Source of the DNA: Gp13-AA77 sp035949375
Lineage (GTDB): Bacteria; Acidobacteriota; Terriglobia; UBA7540
Assembly (NCBI GenBank): GCA_035949375.1
Contig: DASZIG010000055.1
Coordinates: 43,870 to 107,869 of the forward strand
Reading direction: 5' to 3'
Length of the DNA: 64,000 nucleotides
Below are positions 41,790 to 51,246 of the stretch, piece by piece. The notes under the pieces were generated by a model. It saw only the letters and a program-made list of their open reading frames with translations. It searched no databases and was not told where the DNA came from. Numbering within the stretch: position 1 is the stretch's first letter; each line of letters starts with the position of its first letter. Made by a program: the position numbers and the translations under genes.

Positions 41790-43043
41790 ATGAGCAGCGA
41801 TGCGAACAACGACATGCCCTCGCGGCGTGGATTCCTCGGCAGGGGGTCCGCGGCATTGGCGGCGGCCGGATTGCTGCCGGCGGATCCGAGGGGCCAGGAG
41901 CAGAGACCCTATCCGGCCAAGACCGATCGAAGCGCGAGCGCTCCCGGTCCAACCAATCCGCCCTTGGACGCCCAGAATCCGGACTCGAACTTGCCGCCGG
42001 CCACCGACGCGGGGGGCGTGCAAACGTTCAAGTACCCTTTCGCGCTCTCGCACAAACGGATGCAGGAAGGCGGATGGTCGCGCGAGGTCACGGTCCGCGA
42101 GCTTGCAGTTTCCAGGTCGATGGCCGGCGTGGACATGCGATTGACGGCCGGAGGCATACGCGAGCTGCACTGGCACACGGCCGCCGAGTGGGCCTTCATG
42201 CTTTACGGCAACGCGCGCATCACGGGGCTTGATGCGGACGGCAAGAGTTTCGTGGGCGACGTAACGGAAGGCGATCTCTGGTACTTTCCCACCGGAATTC
42301 CGCACTCCATTCAAGGCCTGAATCCCGATGGCGCCGAGTTTCTGCTGGTGTTCGATGACGGCAACTTCTCGGAATACGAGACGGTCCTGCTCACCGACTG
42401 GATGGCGCACACGCCCCGCGACGTGCTGTCGAAGAATTTCGGCGTGAGCGAGCAGGCTCTTGAGAAAATGCCGAGGAGGGAGAAGTTTATTTTCCAGTCC
42501 GAGGTTCCCGGCCCGCTGGCGGCGGATCAGAAAGCAGCGGCGGGCTCGATGGGCGCGTCGACGCAGGATTTCGCATTTCGCACGGCGCAGCAGACGGTCT
42601 CGAAGCGCACCCGGGGAGGAGAGGTGCGGATCATCGATTCCAGCAAGTTCAAAGTGTCAACGACGATCGCCGCGGCCTTGGTCACCGTCCATCCGGGAGG
42701 GATCCGCGAACTGCACTGGCATCCCAACGCCGACGAATGGCAGTACTACATCAGCGGCACCGGAAGAATGACCGTGTTCGCGACCGGAGGCCGCGCGCGC
42801 ACCATGGACTTTCAGGCCGGAGACGTGGGCTACGTCCTGAAGACGCTGCCCCACTACGTCGAGAACACGGGCGACACCGACCTGAAATTCCTGGAAATGT
42901 TCAAAAGCAGCTTCTACCAGGATCTGGCGCTTTCGGAATGGCTCACCCACACGCCACCGGAGCTCGCGATGGCCCACCTGGGCATTGACAAGACCACCCT
43001 CGACGCCATGCCGAGCGACGAAGTGGCTGTGATGCCGAAATAG
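41790..43043 (+). CDS. Bicupin oxalate decarboxylase-like protein, Tat-exported
   Basis: A 417-residue protein with a twin-arginine-like leader (MPSRRGFLGRGSAALAAAGL). Two cupin domains each carry the metal set: first ELHWHTAAEWAFMLYG and PTGIPHSIQG, second ELHWHPNADEWQYYISG and LKTLPHYVEN. This layout is that of bicupin oxalate decarboxylase/oxidase, which acts on oxalate with Mn. Both sites look complete; which one is catalytic is not decidable by eye. It is preceded by a hairpin and followed by a convergent terminator-like repeat. Confidence 0.88.
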   Translation: MSSDANNDMPSRRGFLGRGSAALAAAGLLPADPRGQEQRPYPAKTDRSASAPGPTNPPLDAQNPDSNLPPATDAGGVQTFKYPFALSHKRMQEGGWSREVTVRELAVSRSMAGVDMRLTAGGIRELHWHTAAEWAFMLYGNARITGLDADGKSFVGDVTEGDLWYFPTGIPHSIQGLNPDGAEFLLVFDDGNFSEYETVLLTDWMAHTPRDVLSKNFGVSEQALEKMPRREKFIFQSEVPGPLAADQKAAAGSMGASTQDFAFRTAQQTVSKRTRGGEVRIIDSSKFKVSTTIAAALVTVHPGGIRELHWHPNADEWQYYISGTGRMTVFATGGRARTMDFQAGDVGYVLKTLPHYVENTGDTDLKFLEMFKSSFYQDLALSEWLTHTPPELAMAHLGIDKTTLDAMPSDEVAVMPK

Positions 43044-43229
43044 TATGGTGCGGTGCCGGCAGGCTCCGAGTCGAAGGGCGCTTTCTGTCGATTTTGGATT
43101 GTGGAATCGGCAATCGCCAGGGTCATCCTTTTCCACCGGGGGCGATGGAAGCAGCGGCGCCATTTAACGAGGTCGCCACTGCGTCCGGCGGGTTCAGGAC
43201 GAGTTTAATCCGGCGCTCCCAAGGTCAAT

Positions 43230-43264
43230 CTGGCGCAGACCCGACGAAGAAGGGTCTGCGCCAG
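43230..43264. terminator. Bidirectional terminator-like palindrome, GCGCAGAC family (copy 3)
   Basis: CTGGCGCAGACCC (43230-43242) and GGGTCTGCGCCAG (43252-43264) are perfect 13-bp arms with a 9-nt loop, between convergent genes (cupin on plus, cyclophilin on minus). It has no T run, so intrinsic termination is uncertain. The core matches copies at 11619-11645 and 25077-25137. Confidence 0.75.
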
Positions 43265-43276
43265 CCAGCCAGCCCC

Positions 43277-43807
43277 TTACCCCTTCACTTCCTCGATCTT
43301 CACACTCTTCAGGACCACCGGTTTCAGCGGACGGTCTGAGCGATCGCGTGCCAGGTTTGAAATCTTGTCCACCACGTCCATGCCTTCCACCACCTCGCCG
43401 AAGATGGTGTGCTTGTGATTCAGCCAGGAGGTGGCGGCGGTGGTGACGAAAAACTGGCTGCCGTTCGTGTTGGGGCCGGCATTCGCCATGGCCAGCTTGC
43501 CCGGCCGGTCGAAGACGCGGTCTTTGCCGAATTCGTCCTCAAACTTGTAGCCGGGCCCGCCCCGGCCCGTGCCCTCCGGGCAGCCGCCCTGAACCATGAA
43601 GTTCGGGATCACGCGGTGAAAGACGAGGCCGTCGTAGAAGCGCTCCTTGGTCATCTTGCCGCCCGATCCCGCGTGTTCCCGGGTGCCCTGGGCGAGCCCC
43701 ACAAAGTTCGCCACCGTCTTCGGCGCCTGCTCCGGAAAGAGCCGGCAGGTGAAATTACCTTCGCTCGTTTCAAAGATGGCGTAAACGCCTGCTTTCAGAT
43801 CGCTCAT
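43277..43807 (-). CDS. Peptidyl-prolyl cis-trans isomerase, cyclophilin type
   Basis: A 176-residue cyclophilin; the ATG at 43807 (MSDLKAGVYAIFETSEGNF) matches the domain start, and an upstream ATG would add an unrelated leader. Seen: FYDGLVFHRVIPNFMVQGG, PGKLAMANAGPNTNGSQFFV and WLNHKHTIFGEVVEGMDVVD. No signal peptide, so it is likely cytoplasmic. It speeds proline isomerisation in folding. A second, exported cyclophilin lies immediately upstream. Confidence 0.93.
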   Translation of the reverse strand: MSDLKAGVYAIFETSEGNFTCRLFPEQAPKTVANFVGLAQGTREHAGSGGKMTKERFYDGLVFHRVIPNFMVQGGCPEGTGRGGPGYKFEDEFGKDRVFDRPGKLAMANAGPNTNGSQFFVTTAATSWLNHKHTIFGEVVEGMDVVDKISNLARDRSDRPLKPVVLKSVKIEEVKG

Positions 43808-43938
43808 GAGTCTCCTTGTCGATTCCATTCGTATCGGTGATTTGGGTTCAGACGCTTCAACACAGAGAGCACACAGCACGCGGAGTGTTCCGGCTCCGTG
43901 ATTTTCTGCGGTTCTGTCTGACCCCGCGGTGAGATGCT

Positions 43939-44730
43939 TTACGGCGTCTGCTTCGGTGCGGCGGTAGATCCGGCGGCCGCCGGTTTCTTGGTCGCAGTTC
44001 CGGTCTTGGCCGGCGCAGGCGGCAGCACGATCACGGCCGTCTTGATGCTGTCGAGATTCGGAAAATTCTTTTGGAGAAAGGCATTGCCGTGCTGCTCGAT
44101 CTGATCCTGCGTGCTGGTGACCTGCTCCCCGTAACCGTTATAGAACTTTTCCACCACATCCATCCCGTCCACGACCTGGCCGAAAGGCGCGAAGCCCTGG
44201 CCGTCCAGGCCGGTGTTGCGGTCGTTCAGGTTGATGAAAATCTGCGTGGTGCGGGTGTTGGGTCCGGCGGTGGCGAAGGTCACGGTGCCGCGTTTGTTGC
44301 TGCCGACCACGGGATCGTCAGAGATGGTGGCACGGCTCCACGCGGCGGCGATTTTGGGGTCGCCGCTGATCCCAAACTGCACCACGAAATCGGGGACGGC
44401 GCGGAAGAAGATCACGTTGGTGAAAAACCCGTTCTTCACCAGGTTGTAAAAGCGATCGGCCCCGAGCGGCGCCGAGGCGCGGGTGACTTCGATCACGAAG
44501 TCTCCCTTGGTGGTGGTGAACTTCGCCTTAAAGGTGTCAGGCGCTTTCTGATTCAAGGTCGATGGATCGAGCAGCGACCGGTGCACCGCCGTGTGGTGCG
44601 TGGTCGAGGTTGACTTCTTCGTGGTCGCGGTCTTCGACTGCGCCGGAGGCGAAGTCTGCCCGCTTGCCCCTGCCGCAGAAAGACAAATCAAAACAGCGAG
44701 GCCGAGCGCACTCGCCGGAAGTTTCCTCAT
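43939..44730 (-). CDS. Exported peptidyl-prolyl isomerase, cyclophilin type
   Basis: A 263-residue protein; the ATG at 44730 with GGAGGG before it gives a signal peptide (MRKLPASALGLAVLICLSAA). A Thr/Ser/Lys linker follows, then a cyclophilin domain (about 75-225) with FYNLVKNGFFTNVIFFRAVP, VVQFGISGDP, GTVTFATAGPNTRTTQIFIN and PFGQVVDGMDVVEKF. It acts outside the cytoplasmic membrane, perhaps in outer membrane protein folding (inference). A Pro/Ala/Lys tail ends it. Confidence 0.9.
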   Translation of the reverse strand: MRKLPASALGLAVLICLSAAGASGQTSPPAQSKTATTKKSTSTTHHTAVHRSLLDPSTLNQKAPDTFKAKFTTTKGDFVIEVTRASAPLGADRFYNLVKNGFFTNVIFFRAVPDFVVQFGISGDPKIAAAWSRATISDDPVVGSNKRGTVTFATAGPNTRTTQIFINLNDRNTGLDGQGFAPFGQVVDGMDVVEKFYNGYGEQVTSTQDQIEQHGNAFLQKNFPNLDSIKTAVIVLPPAPAKTGTATKKPAAAGSTAAPKQTP

Positions 44731-44744
44731 AATTCCCTCCAAGA

Positions 44745-45965
44745 TTATTGTAGCGACTTCGAAACCTGTTCGACCTGCCGCATCACGCGCAGGACGTTTC
44801 CGCCCAGGATTTTCAGGAGGTCATCCTCGCTGTAGCCGCGCCGGGCCAGCTCCCGAACGAGGTCGGGAAACTTCGAGCAATCCTCCATCCCGCGCGGCGC
44901 GAGACCCGAGATGCCGTCGAAATCGGAGCCCAGGCCGACGTGATCCACGCCCGCCACCTGCACGGCGTGGTCGATGTGGTCGGCGATGCGGGTGTAGCTG
45001 GGAATGGGCAGACCTCGGTAGTGTTTCTCATTGATCTGGGATTCTTCGAGGTAGGTCAGGCGCTTCCCTTCCCTGGCCCGCTCGTCCCGAGCCGCCTTCA
45101 CGTCAGCGTTGATGGCGTCTTCCACCTTCTTGTAAGCGTCCGAAAAGGTCTGATCAAGGAAACCGTCGTAAAAGTTGATGTCGACCACGCCGCCGTTTTT
45201 GGCGACGGCCCGCAACATGTCGTCGGTCATGTTGCGAGGCGCGTTGCACAAGGCCCGGCAGGATGAATGGGAAGCGATCACCGGCGCCTTCGAGGCGGCC
45301 ACGGCGGCATAGAACGTGTCGTCGGAGACGTGCGAGATGTCTACCATCACGCCGAGCCGGTTCATGCGCTCCACCACCTGGCGCCCGAAATCGGACAAGC
45401 CCTTCCAGTGCGGCTGATCGCCCGACGAGTCGCCGATCTCGTCGTTCTTGGTGTGGGTCAGGGTCATGTAGCGCACGCCCAGGCGGTAATAGACGTCCAG
45501 CATGCGCGCGTCGCCCTGAATGATGTGGCCGCCCTCGACACCCATCAAAACCGCGATTTTTCCGGCGTGATGAATGCGCACCACGTCGTCGGCCGTGCCC
45601 GCGAACGCGAGGGCGTCGGGGTGCCGGGCCACCTGGGCATTCACGGCGTCGATCAGGTCAAGTGCGCGATGAATCAGGTCATCCTTGGGCCAGTCGACAT
45701 CCACCCAAATCGACATGAACTCTGCCCCCAGATGACCCGCCCGCGCCTTGAGAATGCTCACCATAAACGGGCTGGCGGGGTCCGCCAGGTCGTAGCCCTC
45801 ATCGAGCATCATCTGCGGGGTGTCGGCATGGGTGTCGATGATGATTGCTTTGGCGAGGACTCGGTCGGCCACCTTGGCCGCCTCCGCCGGAGTGCGCTCG
45901 GCGGCGCGCGCCGGAGAGAGTCCGAATGCGGCGATGGCCAGTAGGCTGAGAAGCAGCGTTTTCAT
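44745..45965 (-). CDS. Membrane dipeptidase (peptidase M19), exported
   Basis: A 406-residue protein; the ATG at 45965 starts a signal peptide (MKTLLLSLLAIAAFGLSPAR), although another ATG 12 bp upstream is possible. The dinuclear zinc site is visible: IIIDTHADTP, VLMGVEGGHII, VMVDISHVSDDTFYA, ASHSSCRALC and VGLGSDFDGISGL. M19 enzymes cleave dipeptides in the periplasm. It lies 14 bp after the inositol-phosphate synthase gene and may share its transcript. Confidence 0.93.
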   Translation of the reverse strand: MKTLLLSLLAIAAFGLSPARAAERTPAEAAKVADRVLAKAIIIDTHADTPQMMLDEGYDLADPASPFMVSILKARAGHLGAEFMSIWVDVDWPKDDLIHRALDLIDAVNAQVARHPDALAFAGTADDVVRIHHAGKIAVLMGVEGGHIIQGDARMLDVYYRLGVRYMTLTHTKNDEIGDSSGDQPHWKGLSDFGRQVVERMNRLGVMVDISHVSDDTFYAAVAASKAPVIASHSSCRALCNAPRNMTDDMLRAVAKNGGVVDINFYDGFLDQTFSDAYKKVEDAINADVKAARDERAREGKRLTYLEESQINEKHYRGLPIPSYTRIADHIDHAVQVAGVDHVGLGSDFDGISGLAPRGMEDCSKFPDLVRELARRGYSEDDLLKILGGNVLRVMRQVEQVSKSLQ

Positions 45966-45979
45966 CCAGGCCCTCATTT

Positions 45980-47305
<1,326 letters not shown>

Positions 47306-47454
47306 TCCCACACGCCTCCCGGGCGTCCTGAGGTTCCGTTGCTTGCTGGCTAAGTCTTGATGATGCAGGAAGCTCCGCGAAATTGCAACGGCATTTGAGC
47401 AAAGGCTTTCCAAGCGGTTTCGCTCGAAAAGAGGCCTTGACATTAGGGTCAAAT

Positions 47455-47482
47455 AATACGAACATGTGTTCATGTTCGTATT
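47455..47482 (+). promoter_or_regulatory. Perfect palindromic operator, probably TetR-type
   Basis: AATACGAACATG and CATGTTCGTATT are perfect 12-bp arms around a TGTT centre, 15 bp before the ATG of the membrane protein gene and next to AAAGGAGG. TTGACA occurs at 47437. The TetR gene downstream is the natural ligand (inference). Confidence 0.82.
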
Positions 47483-47497
47483 AAAGGAGGATTCGCG

Positions 47498-47887
47498 ATG
47501 AGTCGCTATTTGCTGCTGTACGGTTTCGCTCTTTGGCTGCTCGGCACGATCGGCGTGCGGCTCGGAGGCCAATTTCTGCTCCCTCCCGGGTCGGTGCTCC
47601 TAACGCTCGGTCTCTTCGTTCTCAGCTTTATCGCCATGGCTCTGCTGGCTCGGACTCTCTGCCGGCGCGCGGGCTTGCCGCGCAGCGCTTGGCCGGCCGG
47701 GGCGGTGTCGCTGGCGCTGCCGACGCTGGTTCTGGACCCGCTTTCGAGCGCCTTCTTCCCCGCTGTCTTCCCGAACATCTCGCCGGCCGCCGCTGGATTG
47801 TTCGGCGGCTGGATGCTCTGCTGCTGCGCAGGCGCCCTGGCCGGCGCGACCATCGGAGCGGTACGGGGTGCGGCCACAGCACAGTGA
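47498..47887 (+). CDS. Membrane protein (129 aa), first gene of a TetR operon
   Basis: A 129-residue protein with four hydrophobic helices at about 5-25, 33-52, 68-88 and 98-125, and a strong AAAGGAGG site. There is a cysteine run (MLCCCAGALAG) near the C-terminus. It overlaps the TetR gene (GTGA). It could belong to a small DUF5367-like family (weak inference). Function unknown; control by the TetR partner is likely. Confidence 0.75.
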   Translation: MSRYLLLYGFALWLLGTIGVRLGGQFLLPPGSVLLTLGLFVLSFIAMALLARTLCRRAGLPRSAWPAGAVSLALPTLVLDPLSSAFFPAVFPNISPAAAGLFGGWMLCCCAGALAGATIGAVRGAATAQ

Positions 47888-48546
47888 CTCCGATACCGCC
47901 CAGACCCCGGCTGCTGGATGGCGAAGATCTCCCGGCTGCTCCCCGCCAGGAGCGCAGCCGGGAGAAGCGCGCCCAACTGCTCGCGGCTGGGCTCGCCTTG
48001 TTCGGTGAAAAGGGCTACGAGTCGACGTCCGTCGATGCCGTCGCGGAGCGCGCCGGGACCGCGGTCGGCAGCTTCTATCAGCACTTCCGGAGCAAGCGGC
48101 AACTCCTGCTGGTGCTGATGGACCAGTTGCTCGAGGGCCTGGAGCAGCTCGACCTCCGGCCCAAGGGGGGCGCCGGCATTCGGGACAGTCTCCGCGGCAT
48201 TCTGAAAGGCGCGTTTGCCAGGGACCTCGCCTATGCGGGCGCGTACCGGGCCTGGCGCGAAGCGATCCTGCTCGATCCCAGCCTTGCGCCCCACCAGGAG
48301 CGGATCGAAGGTTGGACGAGGGCGCGCGTGTCCGCGCTCTTTGGAGCGCTCGTTCAGTTGCCCGGCGCGCGCCGCGAGGTGAACGTGCCGGTGTTCGCCC
48401 GTCTGATGGATCGCTTCTTCTGGGACCTGCTGGGGCAGGCGCTCAGTCTGCCGGCGGGCGAACTCGACGCCATCCTCGAGTCGGCCACCGACCTGCTCTA
48501 TCACGCGCTTTTCAGCGACGAGGCCGGCGGACCGGCTCAACGCTGA
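47884..48546 (+). CDS. TetR-family transcriptional regulator
   Basis: A 220-residue protein; the GTG at 47884 overlaps the upstream stop by 4 bp (GTGA) and begins VTPIPPRPRLLDGEDLPAAP. The helix-turn-helix is REKRAQLLAAGLALFGEKGY, STSVDAVAERAGTAVGSFYQ and HFRSKRQLLLVLMDQ. The C-terminal ligand domain has no strong identity. It probably represses the preceding membrane protein gene from the palindrome at 47455-47482. Confidence 0.92.
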   Translation: MTPIPPRPRLLDGEDLPAAPRQERSREKRAQLLAAGLALFGEKGYESTSVDAVAERAGTAVGSFYQHFRSKRQLLLVLMDQLLEGLEQLDLRPKGGAGIRDSLRGILKGAFARDLAYAGAYRAWREAILLDPSLAPHQERIEGWTRARVSALFGALVQLPGARREVNVPVFARLMDRFFWDLLGQALSLPAGELDAILESATDLLYHALFSDEAGGPAQR

Positions 48547-48598
48547 GCGCGGCGTCTGCTATACTGTCACGCGGCACCATCCTAAGTGACGATTCCTT

Positions 48599-50245
48599 AT
48601 GCCTGAGTCTGCTGCACGTCTGATTGTTCGTGACGCGAGGGGAAACGAGCGCGAAGTGGAGATTTCCCGCTCGCCTTTCACCCTTGGCCGTCAGAGCGAC
48701 AATGACCTCGTCCTGCTCGACAACCGGATTTCGCGCCAGCACGCCCGCATCGTGCAGGGACCTGAGGGGTACACGATCGAAGACGCCTCCAGCCGCCACG
48801 GAACGTTCGTGAACGGGGAACGCGTAACCCAACAACCTCTCAAGAACACCGATCAGATCAACCTCGGCGTGTCCGACGCTTATCGCCTCACCTTTCTGAT
48901 GGAAGGGGCGGTTCTGCCGGAGTTGCTCGAGCAGATCGGCAGGGCCACGGATAGCCGGGCGCCCCAGCTTCAACACCTGGGGCTTCTGCTGCAGGTGGCC
49001 CAGGTGCTGCACCGCGCCTCGGCTCTCGAGGAAGTGCTCACCAAGCTGCTCGACTCCGCCATCCAGTTGACCGAAGCCGAGCGCGGGCTGCTGTTTCTCG
49101 CCAACGAGGAAGGCGAGATCAAATTGCGACTGGCGCGCAGCAACGGATCGTTCCTGCCGCTCGACCAGGTGACGTATTCCCCCGCCATCCTGGAGCGCGT
49201 GGTCCGCGAGCGGCGGGAAGAGTTGGTAGTGGAAGACGAGCTGACCGGACGTACGGCGCAGGAGACCGGTGTGCTCCCGGCCAAGGCGCACGGCGTGGTG
49301 GCGGTGCCGCTGCAAAAGCTCCAGGTGACGGACTCGAGCGGCGATACCATTCGCCAGACCTTGCCTCAGCTTCAGGGGGTGCTTTATCTCGAAGCGCGGC
49401 TGCGCCTCGCCTCGGTGACCGGGCTCGACCGCCAGGTGCTGCAGACGCTGGCGGTGGAAGGCGCCACCGTGATCGAGAACGCCCGGCTGCTGCGGCGCGC
49501 GCGCGAACAGGAGCGCACCCAGCACGAGCTGACGCTCGCGAGCACCATCCAGCAGAGCCTGCTGCCCCGTTCGCTACCCCAGACGAGCTACTTCAAGCTC
49601 TATGCGCTTACCCGGCCCAGCCGGACCGTCGGCGGCGACTACTATGACGTTGTGCCCCTGCCCGGCGGGCGCTTTGGATTGACGGTGGCCGACGTTTCGG
49701 GCAAAGGCTGGCCGGCCGCCATGATGTCCGTGATGCTGCAAGGCTCGTTTGACGCGGTGGCGGCGGGAGACCCCGGCCTCGACGAGCTCTTTCATCGCGT
49801 CAACGATTTCCTCTGCGAGCGCACGCCGCCGGAAATGTACGCCACCGTCTTCTATGGAGTGCTCGATCCGAGCGGACGCTTTGACTTCGTAAACGCCGCC
49901 CACCCGGCGCCGCTCGTCCTGCATCCGAACGGCGAATGCACCCTGCTCGGATCGTCCAACTTTCCCATCGGCATGTTTCCCGGGGTCGAGTTCACACGGC
50001 AGAGCGCCCAGCTTCATCCCGGTGACGAGATCGTGATCTTCTCCGACGGCGTGACCGAGGCTCAGAACACTACCCGCGACTTCTTTGGCGACGCCCGGCT
50101 GACCGAGGCCCTGAAGTGCTCCACGGGAATGCCGCTCCAGGAAAGGTGCACGCGCTTGGTGGAGGCGGTGGAGAATTTTGCCGGCCTGGCGCCGCAGGCC
50201 GACGACATCACCGTGGTGCTGATGCGATTCGCTCCCGAAACGTAG
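48599..50245 (+). CDS. FHA-GAF-PP2C (RsbU-type) phosphatase
   Basis: A 548-residue protein: N-terminal FHA domain (FTLGRQSDNDLVLLDNRISR, SSRHGTFVNG) for phosphothreonine binding, a GAF domain (about 120-290) with FLANEEGEIKLRLARSNGSF, and a C-terminal PP2C/SpoIIE phosphatase (about 310-545) with VGGDYYDVVPLPGGRFGLTV and FSDGVTEAQNTTRDFFG. It probably dephosphorylates an anti-sigma antagonist; no partner genes of the RsbV/RsbW type are nearby. Confidence 0.94.
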   Translation: MPESAARLIVRDARGNEREVEISRSPFTLGRQSDNDLVLLDNRISRQHARIVQGPEGYTIEDASSRHGTFVNGERVTQQPLKNTDQINLGVSDAYRLTFLMEGAVLPELLEQIGRATDSRAPQLQHLGLLLQVAQVLHRASALEEVLTKLLDSAIQLTEAERGLLFLANEEGEIKLRLARSNGSFLPLDQVTYSPAILERVVRERREELVVEDELTGRTAQETGVLPAKAHGVVAVPLQKLQVTDSSGDTIRQTLPQLQGVLYLEARLRLASVTGLDRQVLQTLAVEGATVIENARLLRRAREQERTQHELTLASTIQQSLLPRSLPQTSYFKLYALTRPSRTVGGDYYDVVPLPGGRFGLTVADVSGKGWPAAMMSVMLQGSFDAVAAGDPGLDELFHRVNDFLCERTPPEMYATVFYGVLDPSGRFDFVNAAHPAPLVLHPNGECTLLGSSNFPIGMFPGVEFTRQSAQLHPGDEIVIFSDGVTEAQNTTRDFFGDARLTEALKCSTGMPLQERCTRLVEAVENFAGLAPQADDITVVLMRFAPET

Positions 50246-50395
50246 GAGCGTCACTGTAGCGCCCGTCGTCACTATGGTTTTGTTTCAGCATAGAGTTATA
50301 ACCCCCGCTCTGTAACTCATAATCTCTGCAGCCCCGGCATCGCGGCCAGGCACTGCAATCTGGACGGGCCCGCGAAATTCAGAGGCGCTCGAAAC

Positions 50396-50962
50396 ATGAT
50401 TTGGCGTTACCTCATCGGAGGTCCGTGGATCCTCTTTGTCGCGTACTGGGCGGTTGGGGCGCTGAAGACCCGCAGGACCATCCGTCGGGAATCCTTCGCA
50501 TCGCGTTACGGCATCCTTTTTCTGGAAATCCTCGGCTTTGTCCTGGTCTTCAGCGGCCTCGCGGGGGTCGGCGTTCTTGGTGATGAAGTTGTCCATCAGA
50601 CGTACGTTCTTGCCGTCGCGGGCGTCGCACTCACCTGGATTGGCATCGCCATCGCTCTGTGGGCGCGTTGGCACCTGGGGCAGTATTGGAGCGCCAGAGT
50701 CACGGTCAAAGAGGATCACAAGCTCATCCGCACGGGGCCCTACGCTTATTTCCGGCATCCCATTTATTCCGGACTGGACCTGGCCGCGATCGGCGGAGCG
50801 CTGGCGATTGACCGGTGGCGATGCGTGGCGGGAGTGGCGGTGATCGTCCTCGGCTATTGGATCAAGGCCAGGAAGGAAGAGTCCATGCTGACCGCGCAGT
50901 TCGGCGAAACCTTCAAGGAACACTGCCGGCACACCGGCTTCCTCATTCCGAAGTTTTGGTAA
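50396..50962 (+). CDS. Isoprenylcysteine carboxyl methyltransferase-family protein
   Basis: A 188-residue membrane protein with about five helices and the family C-terminus LIRTGPYAYFRHPIYSGLDL, GYWIKARKEESMLTAQFGET and FLIPKFW. These are SAM-binding signatures of ICMT/PEMT-like phospholipid or isoprenoid methyltransferases. The substrate is not predictable. It follows the phosphatase gene by 150 bp; that gap shows nothing recognisable. Confidence 0.88.
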   Translation: MIWRYLIGGPWILFVAYWAVGALKTRRTIRRESFASRYGILFLEILGFVLVFSGLAGVGVLGDEVVHQTYVLAVAGVALTWIGIAIALWARWHLGQYWSARVTVKEDHKLIRTGPYAYFRHPIYSGLDLAAIGGALAIDRWRCVAGVAVIVLGYWIKARKEESMLTAQFGETFKEHCRHTGFLIPKFW

Positions 50963-51007
50963 ATGGGCAGATGTACGAGAGGCCGCCAGCTGCCCAACTC
51001 CGCTTAC

Positions 51008-51235
51008 CTATCTCGCCTTTGGCGCGGGCAGTTGGAAGAACAGAACCGTTACACCGGTAGGCGGCGCGTCGGTGACCGTCAGGCTGACCGGGACAAAGTA
51101 TATTGGCCCGAAGTTTTCCGTGTTTGAATTGATTAGGTTTGCCGTTACCGAGGATTGGCTTCCACATCCGGACATAAATAGGACGGATGCTGCGATGAAT
51201 AAATCCACGAGCCATCCGCCAATGGTTTTTGCCAT
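51008..51235 (-). CDS. Short lipoprotein, possibly a truncated DUF4382-like protein
   Basis: A 75-residue product starting at ATG 51235: MAKTIGGWLVDLFIAASVLF precedes the lipobox MSGC. The mature part holds PVSLTVTDAPPTGVTVLFFQ, which resembles the start of DUF4382 domains (LSLTDAPVDGVT), but then ends almost at once (LPAPKAR). It may be a decayed remnant. It lies 11 bp after the secreted-protein gene on the same strand. Confidence 0.5.
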   Translation of the reverse strand: MAKTIGGWLVDLFIAASVLFMSGCGSQSSVTANLINSNTENFGPIYFVPVSLTVTDAPPTGVTVLFFQLPAPKAR

Positions 51236-51246
51236 CGAACGCTCGA

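Noticed and set aside
11619..43264. GCGCAGAC palindromes as part of an insertion sequence
   Set aside because: No transposase gene or target duplication was seen at any of the three sites.
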